Source of the DNA: Pomphorhynchus laevis
Taxonomy: Eukaryota; Acanthocephala; Palaeacanthocephala; Echinorhynchida; Pomphorhynchidae
Reading direction: 5' to 3'
Length of the DNA stretch: 64,000 nucleotides
NCBI GenBank assembly: GCA_012934845.2
Contig: WNNJ02000628.1
Coordinates: 1 to 64,000 of the forward strand
Part shown: positions 11,891 through 25,269 of the stretch, in pieces
Position numbering within the stretch: position 1 is the first letter of the stretch
Layout: each line of letters opens with the position of its first letter
Notes under the pieces: model-generated
Databases searched by the model: none
Told to the model about the DNA's origin: nothing
Seen by the model: the letters and a program-made list of their open reading frames with translations, nothing else
Program-made: the position numbers and the translations under genes

Positions 11891-13489
11891 CTTTATTATT
11901 ACTTTAACATTTATAAAGTAATATTTATTTAGTATATTTTTTAAATAGCAATAAACTTTGTTTCTTTAAATTTACATATATTTTGTAAAATAATATTTAT
12001 CTTGTGAAATTTCTTAATATATCTAATTCGTTTTAAAATTTTTATTTTAAATGTATAAAGATATAAATGAAAAAAAAGTTACAGAAAAAATCGTATGAAA
12101 GATGATTAAAATATGCAAATTAGTTATTTACATCTTAATATTTTATCCTTTATAAAGAAATAAAATTTATTAATAGAGGATAATAACGACAATATGTGGC
12201 AAATAAAAATATAAAAACGAAAGGAAAACGCGCATGGTAATTGTACAAATAAAATTACAAAAGTAAAATTAAATATACACTAAAAATATATAGCATAAAT
12301 CATATATATCAGATAATGCAGAAAACTTAAAATGATATTTGGAAAAACGTGATTTCTTGATTATCTTTGTATGAAATTAATTACTCATAATTAGTTAGCA
12401 AATTATGGTTTCGTATGAATTGATTATTTTTGAATATTTCATTTAATATTTAATAAAAGTTTTCTTTAATATTAATCGAACATGGTCAATTCTCTACTAT
12501 ATAAAAATGTTGTTGTCAGCGCCCTTTATTACTTTAAGTCATGTGTACATTTTAAAATTAAGTAATTCAGAATAGTTAAGGGTCGAACCTAAAGTTTAAA
12601 TGCATCAATATTCTTATTACGACAATATATAGAATATCTACTAAACAATCTGGCTGATTAGGATTATCTACAGTATTTGGATCGCCTCCAGTATTTGGCT
12701 CGCCTCCAGTGTTTTGATTCAATATTTGGATTCAGTATTTGGATCCACGATCCAGCATAACATAGGGGAAATGTGCTGATTTTTCCTTTACAGAGTAAAA
12801 ACTGTAAAGTGTTTTTCTTAATAAATCAAAACTCTATAATAGCTTTTGATATTTTTCAGATTTTATTTCTTTGCAGTGTATATTCATACGGTTCTTATAA
12901 AGTGTAAGGTCGTCCATCCTCGTAATCCGCAATAGTATGTGCAGATCCAATATGAGTCTAATGATTTGTTAAAATTGATGAGTTTAAAATTTAAATGCAG
13001 AATTGAATGTATAAATCGGTTTTTATTTTATTTTTAGTAATAACAGTTTAAATTATAATAATTTATTTGTATTGCCTTTATTTCTAATTGAATATTATAA
13101 AAGTGACCTCGATCGTGTTATTCAATGAAAACCCAATCTAATGTGTTTACCATTATGCTCTGTCAGTAAATAATTTATCGAAATTTTGACATTTTTATTT
13201 AAAAATTACCTATGAAAATCAAGGACTGTTGATGATTTGAAAAAATCTTCCGTATTTTCACAGTGCATACTCCAGCATATATTATCTAATAGAATCTAAC
13301 ACGTAAATCAATTAAAAACGTTTAACTAACTGGCCTAATTCTAATTTTCAAGAAATATTCGATGAGGCGTGATATATGCTAGGTCAACTTGATTTGAATG
13401 TACGAAGAGGTGTGATTTATTGGATAATAAATCTTTTATCTCAAGGCAAGATTTTAATATTTAATTTTACATGTATAAAAATATAAATG
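11891..13489. other. AT-rich spacer
   Basis: No gene. A small direct repeat of CAGTATTTGGATCGCCTC-like units lies at about 12665-12750. The last few hundred bases may include the 5' UTR of LINE A. Confidence 0.35.
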
Positions 13490-13540
13490 AACAAGGAATT
13501 TACAGTCAAAATTAAATGGTTGGAATCATAACTAGATGTC

Positions 13541-14141
13541 ATGCGAACAGAAATGGATAATATAAAATCACGCCGCTTAACAGCAGTTGATAGCGATCAA
13601 AACTCACCTATTATTATCCCTGATTCTCTCACTCCTCTAAGGCTCCCTTCTCAATCGATAAAGAAAACAATAAAATGGACAGTAAAGAGAGCTATAATTA
13701 CATCTTCAAATGTTCCAAAAAAATCGCTTAGTTATCAATCTATATCGAGAGAATTAATGACCGATGATAAACGCAAAGAAAACGTCATAAATTACGGGGA
13801 CCGAACCTAGTGAAAATGAAGAGGATTTGGTACGCAAAGTTCGCCAATCTATCCATATAAATCTTAATGAAAATGCTAATTTGGATTTAAAGAAACTAGG
13901 AAATATTAATGATAATGGTAAGCAATTATTAAGTGTTGAGATTGATCAGAATCGAAGATTCGAGTTATTAAAGAAATCGAGACTTCTCCGTCTTACTATA
14001 AATTATAAAAATATTTACATCCAAGCAGATTTATTGCGTACTGAACGAGATTTAAATTTTAACTTGAGAAAAAAGCGTAGCAAATTAGATATGGATAATC
14101 CAGGAAATCAGTTCACGATTTACATGGGTGGAGTGATTTAG
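13541..14141 (+). pseudogene. LINE A ORF1 remnant
   Basis: Two open pieces in different frames (13541-13810 and about 13810-14141). The second contains NIYIQADLLRTERDLNFNLRKKRSKL, like the end of CR1/L2-type ORF1 proteins, where D-x-T-x-x-E/R-R-x-L sequences are followed by L-R-K/E-K-R. A frameshift near 13805 separates them. The function in living relatives is RNA binding; this copy is dead. Confidence 0.6.
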
Positions 14142-14289
14142 AAATTGAGTTATATGACCTCTATTACAAATGGTGTTGGATATCTTATGAAAAGCTGATG
14201 ACTAGCATCTCCTGTAGTACATTCGAAACTTAGCAACTTCAATACTTCACCAAAATTTTCGGCTTTGAAGTCAGATGCCAGTTTTTGTA

Positions 14290-15050
14290 ATTTCAGATAT
14301 TCGCGCATTATGTATATTAACGTTAGAAGTCGATTCAAAAAAATTAACGACCCGAAGTCCATTATTTTAACTCAAGTAGACATATCATTTCTGCAGGATC
14401 ATGGTTGAATAACGAAAAGAGTATATATTGTAATATCCAAGGCTTTCCAACTTTTTATAGCAATCGTTCTTGCCGTGTAGAAGGTGGATTATGCATTTTT
14501 CTAAGAAAAAACTCAAACTTAAATACGTATAAACTTCAGTACGTATTACTACTGGGTGATTTTAATAGAATTCTTTATGATGACTTCGCTCATAGTTTTG
14601 GATTACAATGGATTGTAGATTTTCCAACGAGAGATAGAGCGTGTGTAGATATAATTTATACAAATGTGACTGCTTAAACGATCAATATTATAAAATTAGC
14701 TCCAATAAGCACTTCTGATTATGCAGTGTTGTTGGTTTCCCCATCTACTCTTGTTAAACGTCCAACTTCTTACCATATTGTATATGATAAAAGGGAGCGG
14801 CATCTAATCATATTAAGACAAGGAGTGAAACATAGTTTAGGTTTATATAATTAAGACTCAGTGGATGTCTATGAAGGAATTCGAATATTAACGGGATGTA
14901 TTGATTCTGTATGTACGTATACACGTCCACATAGGAAGATTAAGTCGACAAATCATGATCATCTGGTTAACTCCGTTGATTAAAGATTTACAGAATCAAA
15001 GGTAATCGAAACGTATTTAGCCGGTTCACTTCAAAGTTAGACAATCAAAT
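14290..15050 (+). pseudogene. LINE A ORF2 endonuclease remnant
   Basis: Conceptual pieces in several frames follow the APE-endonuclease order: MYINVRSRFKKIND, then STWLNNEKSIYCNIQGF-like sequence, GGLCIFLRKNS, LLLGDFNRILYDD (GDFN motif), IVDFPTRDRACVDIIYTN and ISTSDYAVLLV. The last two correspond to the end of the nuclease fold. Stops and shifts break it. It ends where LINE B copy 3 begins. Confidence 0.65.
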
Positions 15051-15167
15051 TAAACTGTCAAAGAAATGGTATCACATAAATTTACTTTCTAAGTCAGGAA
15101 ACCACGTATGGTTTGGTATCTTAGTGAATACGAATTGGTAATGAGGCTTAATGAATTAAGCTTGCTC

Positions 15168-16492
15168 GTTCTCAAGCAAGTAAATTCATATCTTTTCCTA
15201 CAACTTATTTCTTCCCTTCCAAGCCGCTTTTCGCTCTAATTACTCTACTGAAATTGTCTGTCTTAAAGTTTATAACGACTTACTCATATCGCGCGATCAT
15301 AAATTATTTAGTATCATAGTTTCTCTGGATCTATCGTCTGCTTTCGACATCGTCGATCACTCGATTCTTCTCTATCGCCTTCGTCATGATTATGGCTTCT
15401 CGTTACCCACTGTATCATAGTCTTCTTCATATCTATCAAACCGTACATTTCGCGTCTATTCTAACTCTTCTCTATCACATCCTTCATCCATCCTGTCCGG
15501 TGTTCCACAAGGCTCCGTGTTAGACCCTATGCTTTTATCTTTTCTTCTCGGTACCTTGTCTTCGATTTCTCATACATTTAACTTCCATTCTCATATATGA
15601 TCATGCACCTGTTTATCGTATTCACGATCTTAGTGTTTCTGCTTCCGATTGTCTTGTCTCAATTTCCAATCATCTTTCTTCCCTTCGCCTTTCTCTGAAT
15701 CCTGAAAAATCCAAAATTATGTAGATTCTACCTCGACGCTTCAACTTAGAACCTCCCACCGTATCATTAAATTCTACAATTCATATCGTTGATAATCTCG
15801 TTTTCCTAGGCTTCCATTTTGACAACCGACTTTCACTTAAACCTATCGTTAGAGATAAAGTACGCTAATCTACCTTGATACTCCGCAATATCCTTCAAGT
15901 TCGTAGATTCATCGATTTTCCTTCTTGTATGACTCTCATATCTTCTCTGCTTTTTCTATACTCAATTATTGCCATAGTCTATTTTCCATTCACCTTAATC
16001 CACTCTTCTTCCCCTACAACGCATCGTCAACGCAGCCGTCCGAATTCTCCACCGTCTTCGTCGTTTTGATCATACATCTTACCATCTTGTTTATCTCGAT
16101 TTGCCTACAATTTGTTGTCCTGTTTAAATTCGTCTTCTCGTTGTTTTCCGCCTTGAAACTTTTCATACCCCTTCATTTCTCAACCTTCCTTTTCTTGATA
16201 ATTCTCGTCCTGTTTACTGTTCCTTGCGATCCAGTAATTCCCTTCTTTTACATATCCGAAACTACTCTACCTCTTTTGGATTTCGCTCCTTCCTGATTGC
16301 TGCCCATCTATTGTAGAATCATCGGCTTATTCGTATACGCCAATCAACCTCCCTGCCGTCCTTCAAACGCCAAATCCGATCCTATTTAAACAATTTAACT
16401 TATTTATCTGTTTGACTTTTGCTTTATTTGTTAGTTTGTGGACTTGTAAGCGTGCAGCTGGTACACATTTGCCACGCTAAATAAATTATTAT
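15168..16492 (+). mobile_element. LINE family B, copy 3
   Basis: A + strand 5'-truncated copy inside LINE A. It begins in the RT region (words matching copy 4, including LDLSSAFDIVDHSILL-like sequence and a GVPQGSVLDPMLL motif B), has lost a few bases around the YADD motif compared with copy 4, and runs to the 3' hairpin GCGTGC-AGCTG-GTACAC at 16450-16466, then ACGCTAAATAAATTATTATT. By eye it is nearly identical to copy 4, which lies inverted 790 bp away, so both are young relative to their host. Confidence 0.85.
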
Positions 16493-16499
16493 TAAGTTG

Positions 16500-17282
16500 T
16501 TCATTTACCTCATTTGGTGAAGTATCTAAAAAGTATGAATATGCAGTCCTCCTTTACATCAATAAAATGTATGTTTCTTATATAGAGGATTAAAGACTTG
16601 ATGTTCTCCCATAACTCATTGAAAGCATAAGGAAATGCTATCAGTTGCTGGCTAGTTAAATTACTAATTATGGAGTTACTCCCTATCTTAGTTTCGATTT
16701 TCAAGGATTTCAATCAGCGATTTTTCCTGACTGTTTAAAGTTGTCGAAAGTGATGCTGATTTCAAAGTATAAAACTGGTCTCAACTTTCGGCCGATTACT
16801 TTGAATTCCATTTTTGGGTAGTTGCTTGAATTATGCTTGAATTATGTACTGGGTGACGATCAATTTGCTTATCGAAAAAATCATTCATCGGTTAACGCAC
16901 TTTTGCTTCCACAAGAAAAAAGAGGTATTGGCATTTTGAACAGTTCCACTTCATGTATCACAATTTGCATTCAGAAATATTTGAAAAACATTCCAGAGTG
17001 TCAATCATGATATTCTATTGAATAAAATTGAGATCAGTGATTTCCCTCTCTGGCAAGTTGCTTTGGTATCTTCGTTTCTTTCCGGGCGTAGTCAGTGTAT
17101 TTCATATAACGGATATCGATCGGATGTGTTTCCGATACTCGCAGGAGTGCCTCACGGAACTGTTATTTCTCCGATGTTATTTGTCATATATGTAAGATAT
17201 CAGGCCCTCGCTTATTAACTCGAGCGAAATCAAATTCGCGGATGACTACACGATGATTTGGTCCGTTTCGGATCTTGATAAT
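16500..17282 (+). pseudogene. LINE A reverse transcriptase core remnant
   Basis: Fragments in sequence: LEYCLNYVLGDDQFAYRKNHSSVNALL-like (RT motif 1-2 region), FPLWQVALVSSFLSGRSQCI, GVPHGTVISPMLFVIYV (motif B) and KFADDYTMIWSVSDLD (catalytic ADD). The frame breaks several times. LINE B copy 4 is inserted about 40 nt after the ADD codons, and the element resumes at about 19150. Confidence 0.7.
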
Positions 17283-19140
17283 AATAACAATAATTTATTT
17301 AACGTGGCAAATGCGTACCAGCTGCACGCTTACAAGTCCACTAACAAAAAATGAAAAAGTCAAGCAGATAAATTGTTTAAATAGGATTGGATTTGGCGTT
17401 TGAAGGACGGCAGGGAGGTTGATTGGCGTATACGAATGAGCCTATGATTCTACAATAGATGGGCAGCAATCAGGAAGGAGCGGAATCCAAAAGAGGTAGA
17501 GTAGTTTCGGATATGTAAAAGAAGGGAATTACTGGATCGCAAGGAACAGTAAACAGGACGAGAATTATCAAGAAAAGGAAGGTTGAGAAATGAAGGGGTG
17601 TAAAAGTTTCAAGGCGGAAAACAACGAGAAGACGAATTTAAACAGGACAACAAATTGTAGGCAAATCGAGAGAAGCAAGATGGTAAAATGTATGATCAAA
17701 ACGCTGAAGACGGTGGAGAATTCGGACGGCTGCGTTGACGATGCGTTGTAGGGGAAGAAGAGTGGATTTAGGTGATTTGGAAAATAGACTATGACAATAA
17801 TTGAGTCTAGAAAAAGCAGAGAAGATATGAGAGTCATACAAGAAGGAAAATCGATGAATTTATGAACTTGAAGGAGATTGCGGGGTATCAAAGTAGATGA
17901 GCGTACTTTATCTCTAACTAAAGGTTTAAGTGAAAGTCGGTTGTCAAAATGGAAGCCTAGGAAAACGAGATTATCAACGATATGAATTGTAGAATTTAAT
18001 GATACGGTGGGAGGTTCTAAGTTGAAGCGTCGAGGTAGAATCTACATAATTTTGGATTTTTCAGGATTCAGAGAAAGGCGAAGGGGAGAAAGATGATTGG
18101 AAATTGAGACAAGACAATCGGAAGCAGAAACACTAAGATCGTGAATACGATAAACAGGTGCATGCGCATAGATGAGAATGTCATCAGCATATTGCATAAC
18201 ATGGAAGTTAAATGTATGAGAAATCGAAGACAAGGTACCGAGAAGAAAAGATAAAAGCATAGGGTCTAACACGGAGCCTTGTGGAACACCGGACAGGATG
18301 GATGAAGGATGGGAGAGAGAAGAGTTAGAATAGATGCGAAATGTACGGTTTGATAGATATGAAAAAAACCATGATACAGTGGGTAAAGAGAAGCCATAAT
18401 CATGACGAAGGCGATGTAGAAGAATCGAGTGATCGACGATGTCAAAAGCAGACGATAGATCCGGAGAAACTATGACACTAAATAATTTATGATCGTGCGA
18501 TATGAGTAAGTCGTTATAAACTTTAAGACAGACGATTTCAGTAGAGTGATTAGAGCGAAAAGCGGCTTGGAAGGGAGGAAATAAGTTGGAGTAACAGAGA
18601 TGTGAATTAACTTGCTTGAGAACGAGACGCTCAAGGAGTTTAGAGAGGGTTGGGAGAAGTGAGATAGAACGGTACGAAGATGGTAGTGTGGAGTCGAGAG
18701 ATTGCTTTTTTGATGAGAGGACGAGCAGTGGCGCATTCCCAGATAAAAGGAAATGTACGGCTACGGATGGACGAGTTGAACAATGTGATTAGGAAGGGTG
18801 AGATCGAGGAGCATATATTTTTAAGCAAGTGAGTGGGTCAGAAGAAGAGGTTTTATTAGGTAATGACAACAGAACCGAAGAGACTTCATCAGACGAAACA
18901 GGAATAAGTGGAATAGCTCTGGGAGGGAAGTATTTAAAGATAAGAGAGGGTACAAGGGGGCTATGGGTAGTAGGGAAAGTAAATAAGATAGCTTAATTTG
19001 TAGATAAGAAAATTCATCAGGATTTATATTACAAGGTGTAGATGATCGTGAAAGAATCGAGTTTAAGATTTTCCAATGAGATTTAGAGTGAACAGTTTTA
19101 AGATTTTGTACAATGTGTAGAAATTGAATTAAGTAATGTC
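17283..19140 (-). mobile_element. LINE family B, copy 4 (longest copy)
   Basis: A - strand copy inserted in LINE A. The 3' hairpin GCGTGC-AGCTG-GTACGC is at 17313-17329, preceded by the post-RT region (17568-17891). Further upstream come the catalytic HVMQYADDILIYAH with ...LRLSLNPEKSKIM (18272-18042), the GVPQGSV motif, the F-D/S-AFD region, and weaker upstream RT sequence to about 19140. It is broken by several stops and shifts. The junction with LINE A on the left runs through an ATTATTATT-type tail. Confidence 0.85.
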
Positions 19141-19149
19141 ATGGATTAG

Positions 19150-19855
19150 TGTCTTGAGAATAAAATGAAATGAAATTTCTCGAAATGTAAAGTAATGCCG
19201 TTTTGCTCATCTCACATATTTCAGTTCATGATAGGAATGTTGAGACGGTAAATAAATTGAAAATACTTCGTATTCTACTTGTCAAAGATCTATCATGGAA
19301 TGCTCATCGCAGCAAAGCAGTCATACAATGTTCTTCGCAGCTATTTCTATCGAGAAGACTAAACAGAGTGTGCTTACCTTCTCAGTATCTCCAGTATGTT
19401 CACAAATCGCATATTCAGTCAATCTTGACCTAATCTTATTCCTTATTAATGGATCACTCCAAATATTAAATCTTAAACTTATCTAAGATACACACCCTAG
19501 CAAGCAAGATTTGCAGTATCCCTTTTGTACCATTGCAAGTAATCAATCCTCTCTAACATACACGTGAATAAAGCGGTGTCTTCTCTTAATTCTAAGCCAT
19601 TCCTTGAGTTTTTATTGTAAAACAGTGCTTTCAGTCATAACTTAGGCATAACAGAAAACTTAAGGTACCATTCGTTCGAACGGAAAAATCAAAAAACTCT
19701 TCCCCTCTGCTATTCGTCTTTTGAACTCACTAGTTTAACATTATTCTCTTTTTCTTTTCGATTTAGAAATCTCTCTTGTAATATTAATTTTTCATGCGTG
19801 TACATTTTACAAGCTAATATAGTTGTGTGTTCTTAAATAAATGAATTATTATTAA
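19150..19855 (+). pseudogene. LINE A C-terminal region and 3' end
   Basis: Continuation of LINE A after the B copy: NVETVNKLKILRILLVKDLSWNAH, then QLFLSRRLNRVCLPSQYL and VHKSHIQSILT (the post-RT region of CR1/L2-like ORF2, where the usual match is YK..VRSIL). The end is marked by TTCTTAAATAAATGAATTATTATTAAG at about 19828-19855, similar to the B family end AAATAAATTATTATTAAG. Confidence 0.65.
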
Positions 19856-21941
19856 GATTGCAGCCGAAACATCGACACTTTCAGCAACTTTGAAAACGGT
19901 CTACTATCATGCAATTCATTGTTTGGCCTTCATTCTGTCAAAGATACTTTACTCAATATTCGTTTATTTGTTGCTCTAATACAACAATATACTCTTATGT
20001 TCGAACGTATAAAAAATGTTAAGATCCATCACCCAGTGCACTTTAAAATTGACGATGAAGAATTCATACTATCGATTTTAAAAATGTACATGGTATTGCT
20101 GATCCATCATGTTTGGATTCAAAAGCTTGACGAGACATGTTGGACAGATTTGGCTTAAAATCACTTAAACTTGCTGATTTCGCGGTGTCTCGCTACCAAA
20201 CATATGTTCGCTGATACTTAGATTCATTTGCGGCTGTGCGTCTTATATCGTATTTCGTTCAACCGAAATATGTGAAGTTTCAAGTAAAATTGTGTGCGAA
20301 GTTATACTCTGCAATGAAATCATATTTACATAGCGCTGTCGGAAGTTCACCTTGATGCCAAACAAAAGGAGGTCATTGAATCTGAAGTTTCATCGGTGTG
20401 TGATGTCTTTGTTTCTTGCCTCTTCAGTTGTATTCTAGAAGTCGATGCATTTAATTTCATTAATCGTGCAATTATATCGCATAATATTGAATATAAATGT
20501 CTAGCCTTAGTTGTTGTGTTTATAAAACATACATGAAACCTGTGGAGCTTTTATTTTGCTGTGAGGACTTACTTTTGTTTGAGGTTTTTACTCATGACGA
20601 TCCATGCACAATGATCCATTCATTAATCGTAAGGTATCAAATATGCTTCAACTTTAGTTCCCTGGTGATGCAAATTTCGTAAGCGAAATTATGTTCCAAA
20701 TTACGAATTTCGTAATTTGGAACATTCTGATTTAGAAGAGTCGACTGTTTGGATACTATATTAATTCGCGAAAGCAAATTTGTTGTTTCATTAGACGAAT
20801 ATGCTTATGCAATCCATATACTGTATTAAATATTCATTTTTTATATCTGTCCCCATTTACTCCGAAAATTTTTATGATACATACATTGAGCAAATTTAAC
20901 TAAATCGTCTTATTGAAGTTGCTTACCCCACATTGCATATGTTGTTATAGTCAAGCCTGTACAATTCAAGTGGATACATTACCTTTGATGTCTACATGGT
21001 GATGGTTTCCTGCTAACTGAATTAAGAAATGACATTAAAAATTATTGAACAAATTACAGATTTCACAATTGATCAGGAATAGTTTGCAACACTAATATCA
21101 CATCTCAAGATTGATGGTCTAGGAATATTCATTTTTAGTTCTCCCAGTACGAATGCTGACAACTTCTTGGTGATCGATTCAATTGGTCGGTACCGAATTG
21201 GTCGCTTTTAGAGATAAGCGTCTCTCGAAATTTTGAGGCACAGAACATATGCTATTCAAAACGGATTAAACGAAGTAGTTGAGCAAATAGATTCTGCATT
21301 TTTAACTTTAATTTCTTCATGTTATCGGTGCTTAATGGCTACGCGCGTCGTTTTCTTTGCTAGTCGAAAACTTTTACTTGATCATATTTGAATTTACATC
21401 TGCTCTATACTGTTGCTATAGCTGGACAAAAACTTTTAGACCTTTAAATGTATATGTGATACTTAAAGCAATATAAAACATGATATCAGTGGTAAGTGAT
21501 GATATTCTCTTAATTCACTATAATGTTGTTCGGGACATATCCGATTATGTACTAAGTGAAGTGTGTTAACGTTTTCAAGTTGATTCCCAACTTAGTGAAA
21601 TTTTAGATTCGTTGACCTATGATAATAAGTTCACTTTGAAAGATAGTTATGCTATTCTTGACATTGTATTTTATGGATTACACGAAAATAGATTTAAACG
21701 AACATTTTTAACTAAATGTTTATTCAATATTGCTCAGTTTAACATCTCTTGTTCCGAAATTTGCCTTTAATTATAAGTAAACTAGGAAAATATCAAAATA
21801 TAATAAGAAAGTTCGTCGAGTCGAAAGTGTGTAAACTAAGGCCACCAGAGCGTTGTGTTTGATGGCTTTAGTAACTCAGTCAGCAGGTTACTTAAAATTA
21901 TATATTCGAAGAATTCCAATATGCTGATCGCATAGTATTGC
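19856..21941. other. Unrecognised, possibly decayed coding stretch
   Basis: Less AT-rich than the spacers, with several open pieces on the + strand in changing frames (for example 19919-20158 with HPVHFKIDDEEFILSILK, about 20497-20682, and about 21600-21770 with FTLKDSYAILDIVFYGLHEN). I recognise no family. The stretch resumes after LINE D2 at 25393, since the D2 target duplication joins the two sides. It contains a perfect 17-bp inverted repeat with a 1-nt spacer at 20691-20725. Confidence 0.35.
20691..20725. repeat. Perfect short-spacer inverted repeat
   Basis: Arms ATGTTCCAAATTACGAA (20691-20707) and its exact complement (20709-20725), with one base between. It is not part of a recognised element end. 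Confidence 0.85.
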
Positions 21942-22363
21942 TGATAGGTTATCATTTATAAATAAATAAAGATTTTATTAACAAAATACAACGTTAGATA
22001 AAGAATAAACAAATACTAGATCTAGGATAAATTGTCACCTTATTTACAATTTGTCAAACATAACTTCTTGAAACTTCTTCAAACTTCTTCAGCATCTTCA
22101 CAGCCTCAGGTCCAGAGGGATCTGAGCCCCCGCCCACACCAGCGCACCGCATTCTGACTGAACCATTAAGGATCTCTCACCCCTAAGAGTCCAGTCAAGG
22201 CAAACTATGGTCGGTAAACTCGAGATGACGAGCTTGAGAAACCTTGGTCTTTCCTCTGTCGGACGTCCTCTAGAGAAAAAGACTAATCCTGAGATAGCTC
22301 AAGTACCCCACAGGCGCACTTGGGTTTTTCATTCAATGACAGATGCTGAACCCGTTTTAGAGC

Positions 22364-24123
22364 CTACCTAGCTCTCCTCAGGATATGTTTAAGTCTATCC
22401 AGGTCAGCTTTCGCCGGCCAGTTCACCGTAACAGTGAACCTTAAATATTTTACTTGACTCATGAAGATGGGGATTAGTTCAGGCTGCAAAATAGAGGAGA
22501 GTGCGGAGATTGCTAGTCTCTTAAGTTTATTTTTTGTTGCAGGAGCGCCATGAACAACTACCACTTGCGATTTTTCAGAGTCTATAATAAGATTGAATGG
22601 GGATAACTGATCTTTTAATCTTAAAAAGAATCGACTGATGTCCGAGACTACATCTTTGCATCCGTGTCCAGAACACAGGGCTGTGGTATCATCATATACC
22701 ACAAGATGTTGATCGCGTTTGAAAGCCTTGAAGAGAACAATGAAGATAGCAAGATATAAGATAGGAGAAAGTGTAGAACCTTGAGGCACATCTGTAATAG
22801 GGTAGAACTGACGTGCATCAGAGTCGTCTTCATAGTAGAACCGCTTGGTATACAGCAATATATTCACCCTATTAACAATTCTCGCATGCAGCCCGAGGGT
22901 CCTGAGAGAGGAGATAACAAAGGAAATGGATATGCGGTCAAATGCAGCAGAAAAGTCAAGAAAAACAGAAACATCAAGCTGATGACTGTTATCCTTAAAA
23001 CTGATGCATTTCACCAATTGCTGAATGGACCGAGCGACCTTTGACAAACACGTGAAAACTCGGTGAGATTAAGTTACGTCCACTAAAATGGTCGCGGATT
23101 CTACGCGCAAGCACTTTTTCGTAGATGGATACGAGAGAATTTTGAATGGAAATGGGCCGCAGGTCTTTAGGACATGAAACTGATTTTTTCTTAGGTAAAA
23201 ATATACGTCGGCTACAATTGATGCCAGTTACATCAGATGGTGAGGTTAACGCATTGTGACGGACCCTTATCTTCTTTGATTGGTTGTCAAAAGCTGACAA
23301 ATTCGATAAGAGATTGGAGCGACAGATAAGGAGGTGCCCGGAAGTGGGCCTCAGGAATTAAGGATATTCGTAACAGATAAGTCCCTGCTTCTGAAGAGTT
23401 GGATAGCTGCCTGAAAGAAAGCAACTCTAATATGATCAAAGTGGAACCTCCTTCTAAGCAACGTATCTTCCTTCAGCCACGAGCGTATTAGGTCATGAGA
23501 TGTGGTCAGTTGCTGACGCGAATGCTAATTGCAGATGGGTTTTAACAACACATCCTATGTATCAGTAATATTTCGAAGAATGAATTTGTTGTAGAGCAAT
23601 GAAAGGTGGGGGTTGGTGGCTTATGTATAGGATAGTCATTCCCGGCTTTGCGGAGTGGAGCATTAAACAAACGACCAGTTCTGTCGTTGAAGTCACAAAG
23701 TAACATGTCGTAGCCACTACCTACAATTCAATACAGGAGGTCACGATTCATGTGAATCTCACCCGGCCGGATGTAGATATTGTATATGCTGATGCGCTTA
23801 CCGTTCTTAACTAGTGATATAACTAAGCAAGAAAAGGGCTGGATACGAGTAGTTTAATAAGATTGAGGACCTTAAGGAGCTTTTAAGTAGGTTAAGAAGA
23901 CATTGAGAAGAAGAGAAGTGTGAATGAGTTATGTACTGAATAAAGTGAGTGATTATATGCTTTGGGATAAATCGAGTAGTGTCCTGGGGGAGACGGATAG
24001 TCTGCGTCACCTGAAGAACTACCACATCTGCATCTCTACCAGATAGAAGCCCAAGGGCGGAAGCACCTCCCGAATTCCACTGAAGAATATCCAGTGAAAA
24101 AGGCTCTTGGTTACTTCCCATTG
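22364..24123 (-). pseudogene. LINE D2 ORF2 (endonuclease + RT, internally deleted)
   Basis: Endonuclease start at 24123 (MGSNQEPFSLDILQWNSGGASALGLLSGRDADVVVLQ matches D1), further nuclease sequence in other frames to about 23400, then the deletion junction, then RT from about 23300 to 22364: FLDFSAAFDRIS, VPQGSTLSPILY and LVVYDDTTALCSG. The catalytic box reads YDD because an alanine codon is missing compared with D1's YADD. Stops and frameshifts are also present. Confidence 0.8.
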
Positions 24124-24256
24124 TGTCAGTGTAAATAGTGTGGAACGCCCTCCATCTAGTCGGAACCAGAGGCGAAATGTTACCTTTTCCGCTTCCATTC
24201 TGGGCAGGTGGAGTCATTTCCTCACAGGCATTGTATTTATTTCCCAACGCAAGGCT

Positions 24257-25269
24257 TCAATATTTTCCTATCTTTGCCGGTTTTAAAGAGGCTAAGGTTT
24301 TCGACGACAAAGCAATCTGGTTCATTGATCTCGGGACTTTTTTATATTTAGCAACTGATGTAGGTGGACTTTGAACCTCACCAATTTTTGACATGAGGTT
24401 TTTTATCCATTCGATCATCTTATCTATTGATTCTTGGTGACTGGCCTCAACAAGCTGTAAGAGGTCTGAGTCAGACATCCTGTTGTTATTATTTGCGAAA
24501 CAAGCATTAACGAAGCTGGTTGGCTTCATCTGAGCTACCAAATGACGTTTCTTGTAGCTTTTGAAGGAAGAACTTTTTTTCGACCCGGCTGGGTGGATTT
24601 CCCCACAGTTAGAACAGTGCGGGGATCTATCGCATTTTTATGAATGGTCATCCAGAGAGCCACATATCCCGCAAGAGAGGGGAAGAGGACATTCATAACT
24701 CTAATGTCCCTATCTGTGGCAGACATTACAATGGGGTAGGTCATATAGTCAGTTTTGATCATAGTAAATGCCAGATTATTTCACAGCAAAGGGTTACATT
24801 TGAAGTGAGCCAGACACTCGGCTTCGTCAACCGAGGCAAAACAGAATGCCATATGAATCGGCAATCCTCTTTTCCCTGTAATAAATCTGATATTGCTAAT
24901 CTTAAATTATTGTTTAAGTGCTAGAATATCTTCATCTGGCATGTATGTCGGAATGTTGTTGATTTTCAAGGTTGCTTGGATAGGCTTGTATAAGATTTTA
25001 CCACAACTTGAATGTTTTTTAGTGAAATGGTCCAAATAATCACGGGCAAACTCAGGGGTGCAAAAGGATATCCTAAACTCTGCCTTGTAATATTTTATTG
25101 AATGACAAATAACTCTCAATTTGAAACGTGCAGAAAAGTCCCCAAGGAAGATGTTGAAAACGTTGTTCCTTGGTATCGGTTCCGTAAATTTAACACAAAT
25201 TAAGTTTGTCAGTTTAGGTCCAGGGGAATTCCCCCTGCTCAACGATAGATCCAGTAGACAACAAACCAC
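24257..25269 (-). pseudogene. LINE D2 ORF1 remnant
   Basis: The N-terminal part is open over 25269-24907 (VFNIFLGDFSARFK, ISFCTPEFARDYLDHF, NNIPTYMPDEDILALKQ), better preserved than in D1. The middle is in other frames, and the knuckle region is decayed (24762-24535). The C-terminal part is open over 24541-24257 (KPTSFVNACFANNNNRMSDSDLL, matching D1's KPTSFVEAVSSNKKDDRMPDTEIL). Confidence 0.75.

Larger units (their letters stand above)
13490..19855 (+). mobile_element. LINE A (CR1/L2-like), interrupted by two LINE B copies
   Basis: An old + strand LINE whose parts lie in order: ORF1 13541-14141, endonuclease about 14290-15050, N-terminal RT 16500-16720, RT core 16822-17282, C-terminal region 19150-19560, and a 3' end near 19855 (AATAAATGAATTATTATTAAG). 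Two family B elements split it, at 15168-16492 (+) and 17283-19140 (-). The order and strand of the pieces leave little doubt that they were one element. It carries many stops and frameshifts and is clearly older than the B insertions. Confidence 0.75.
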
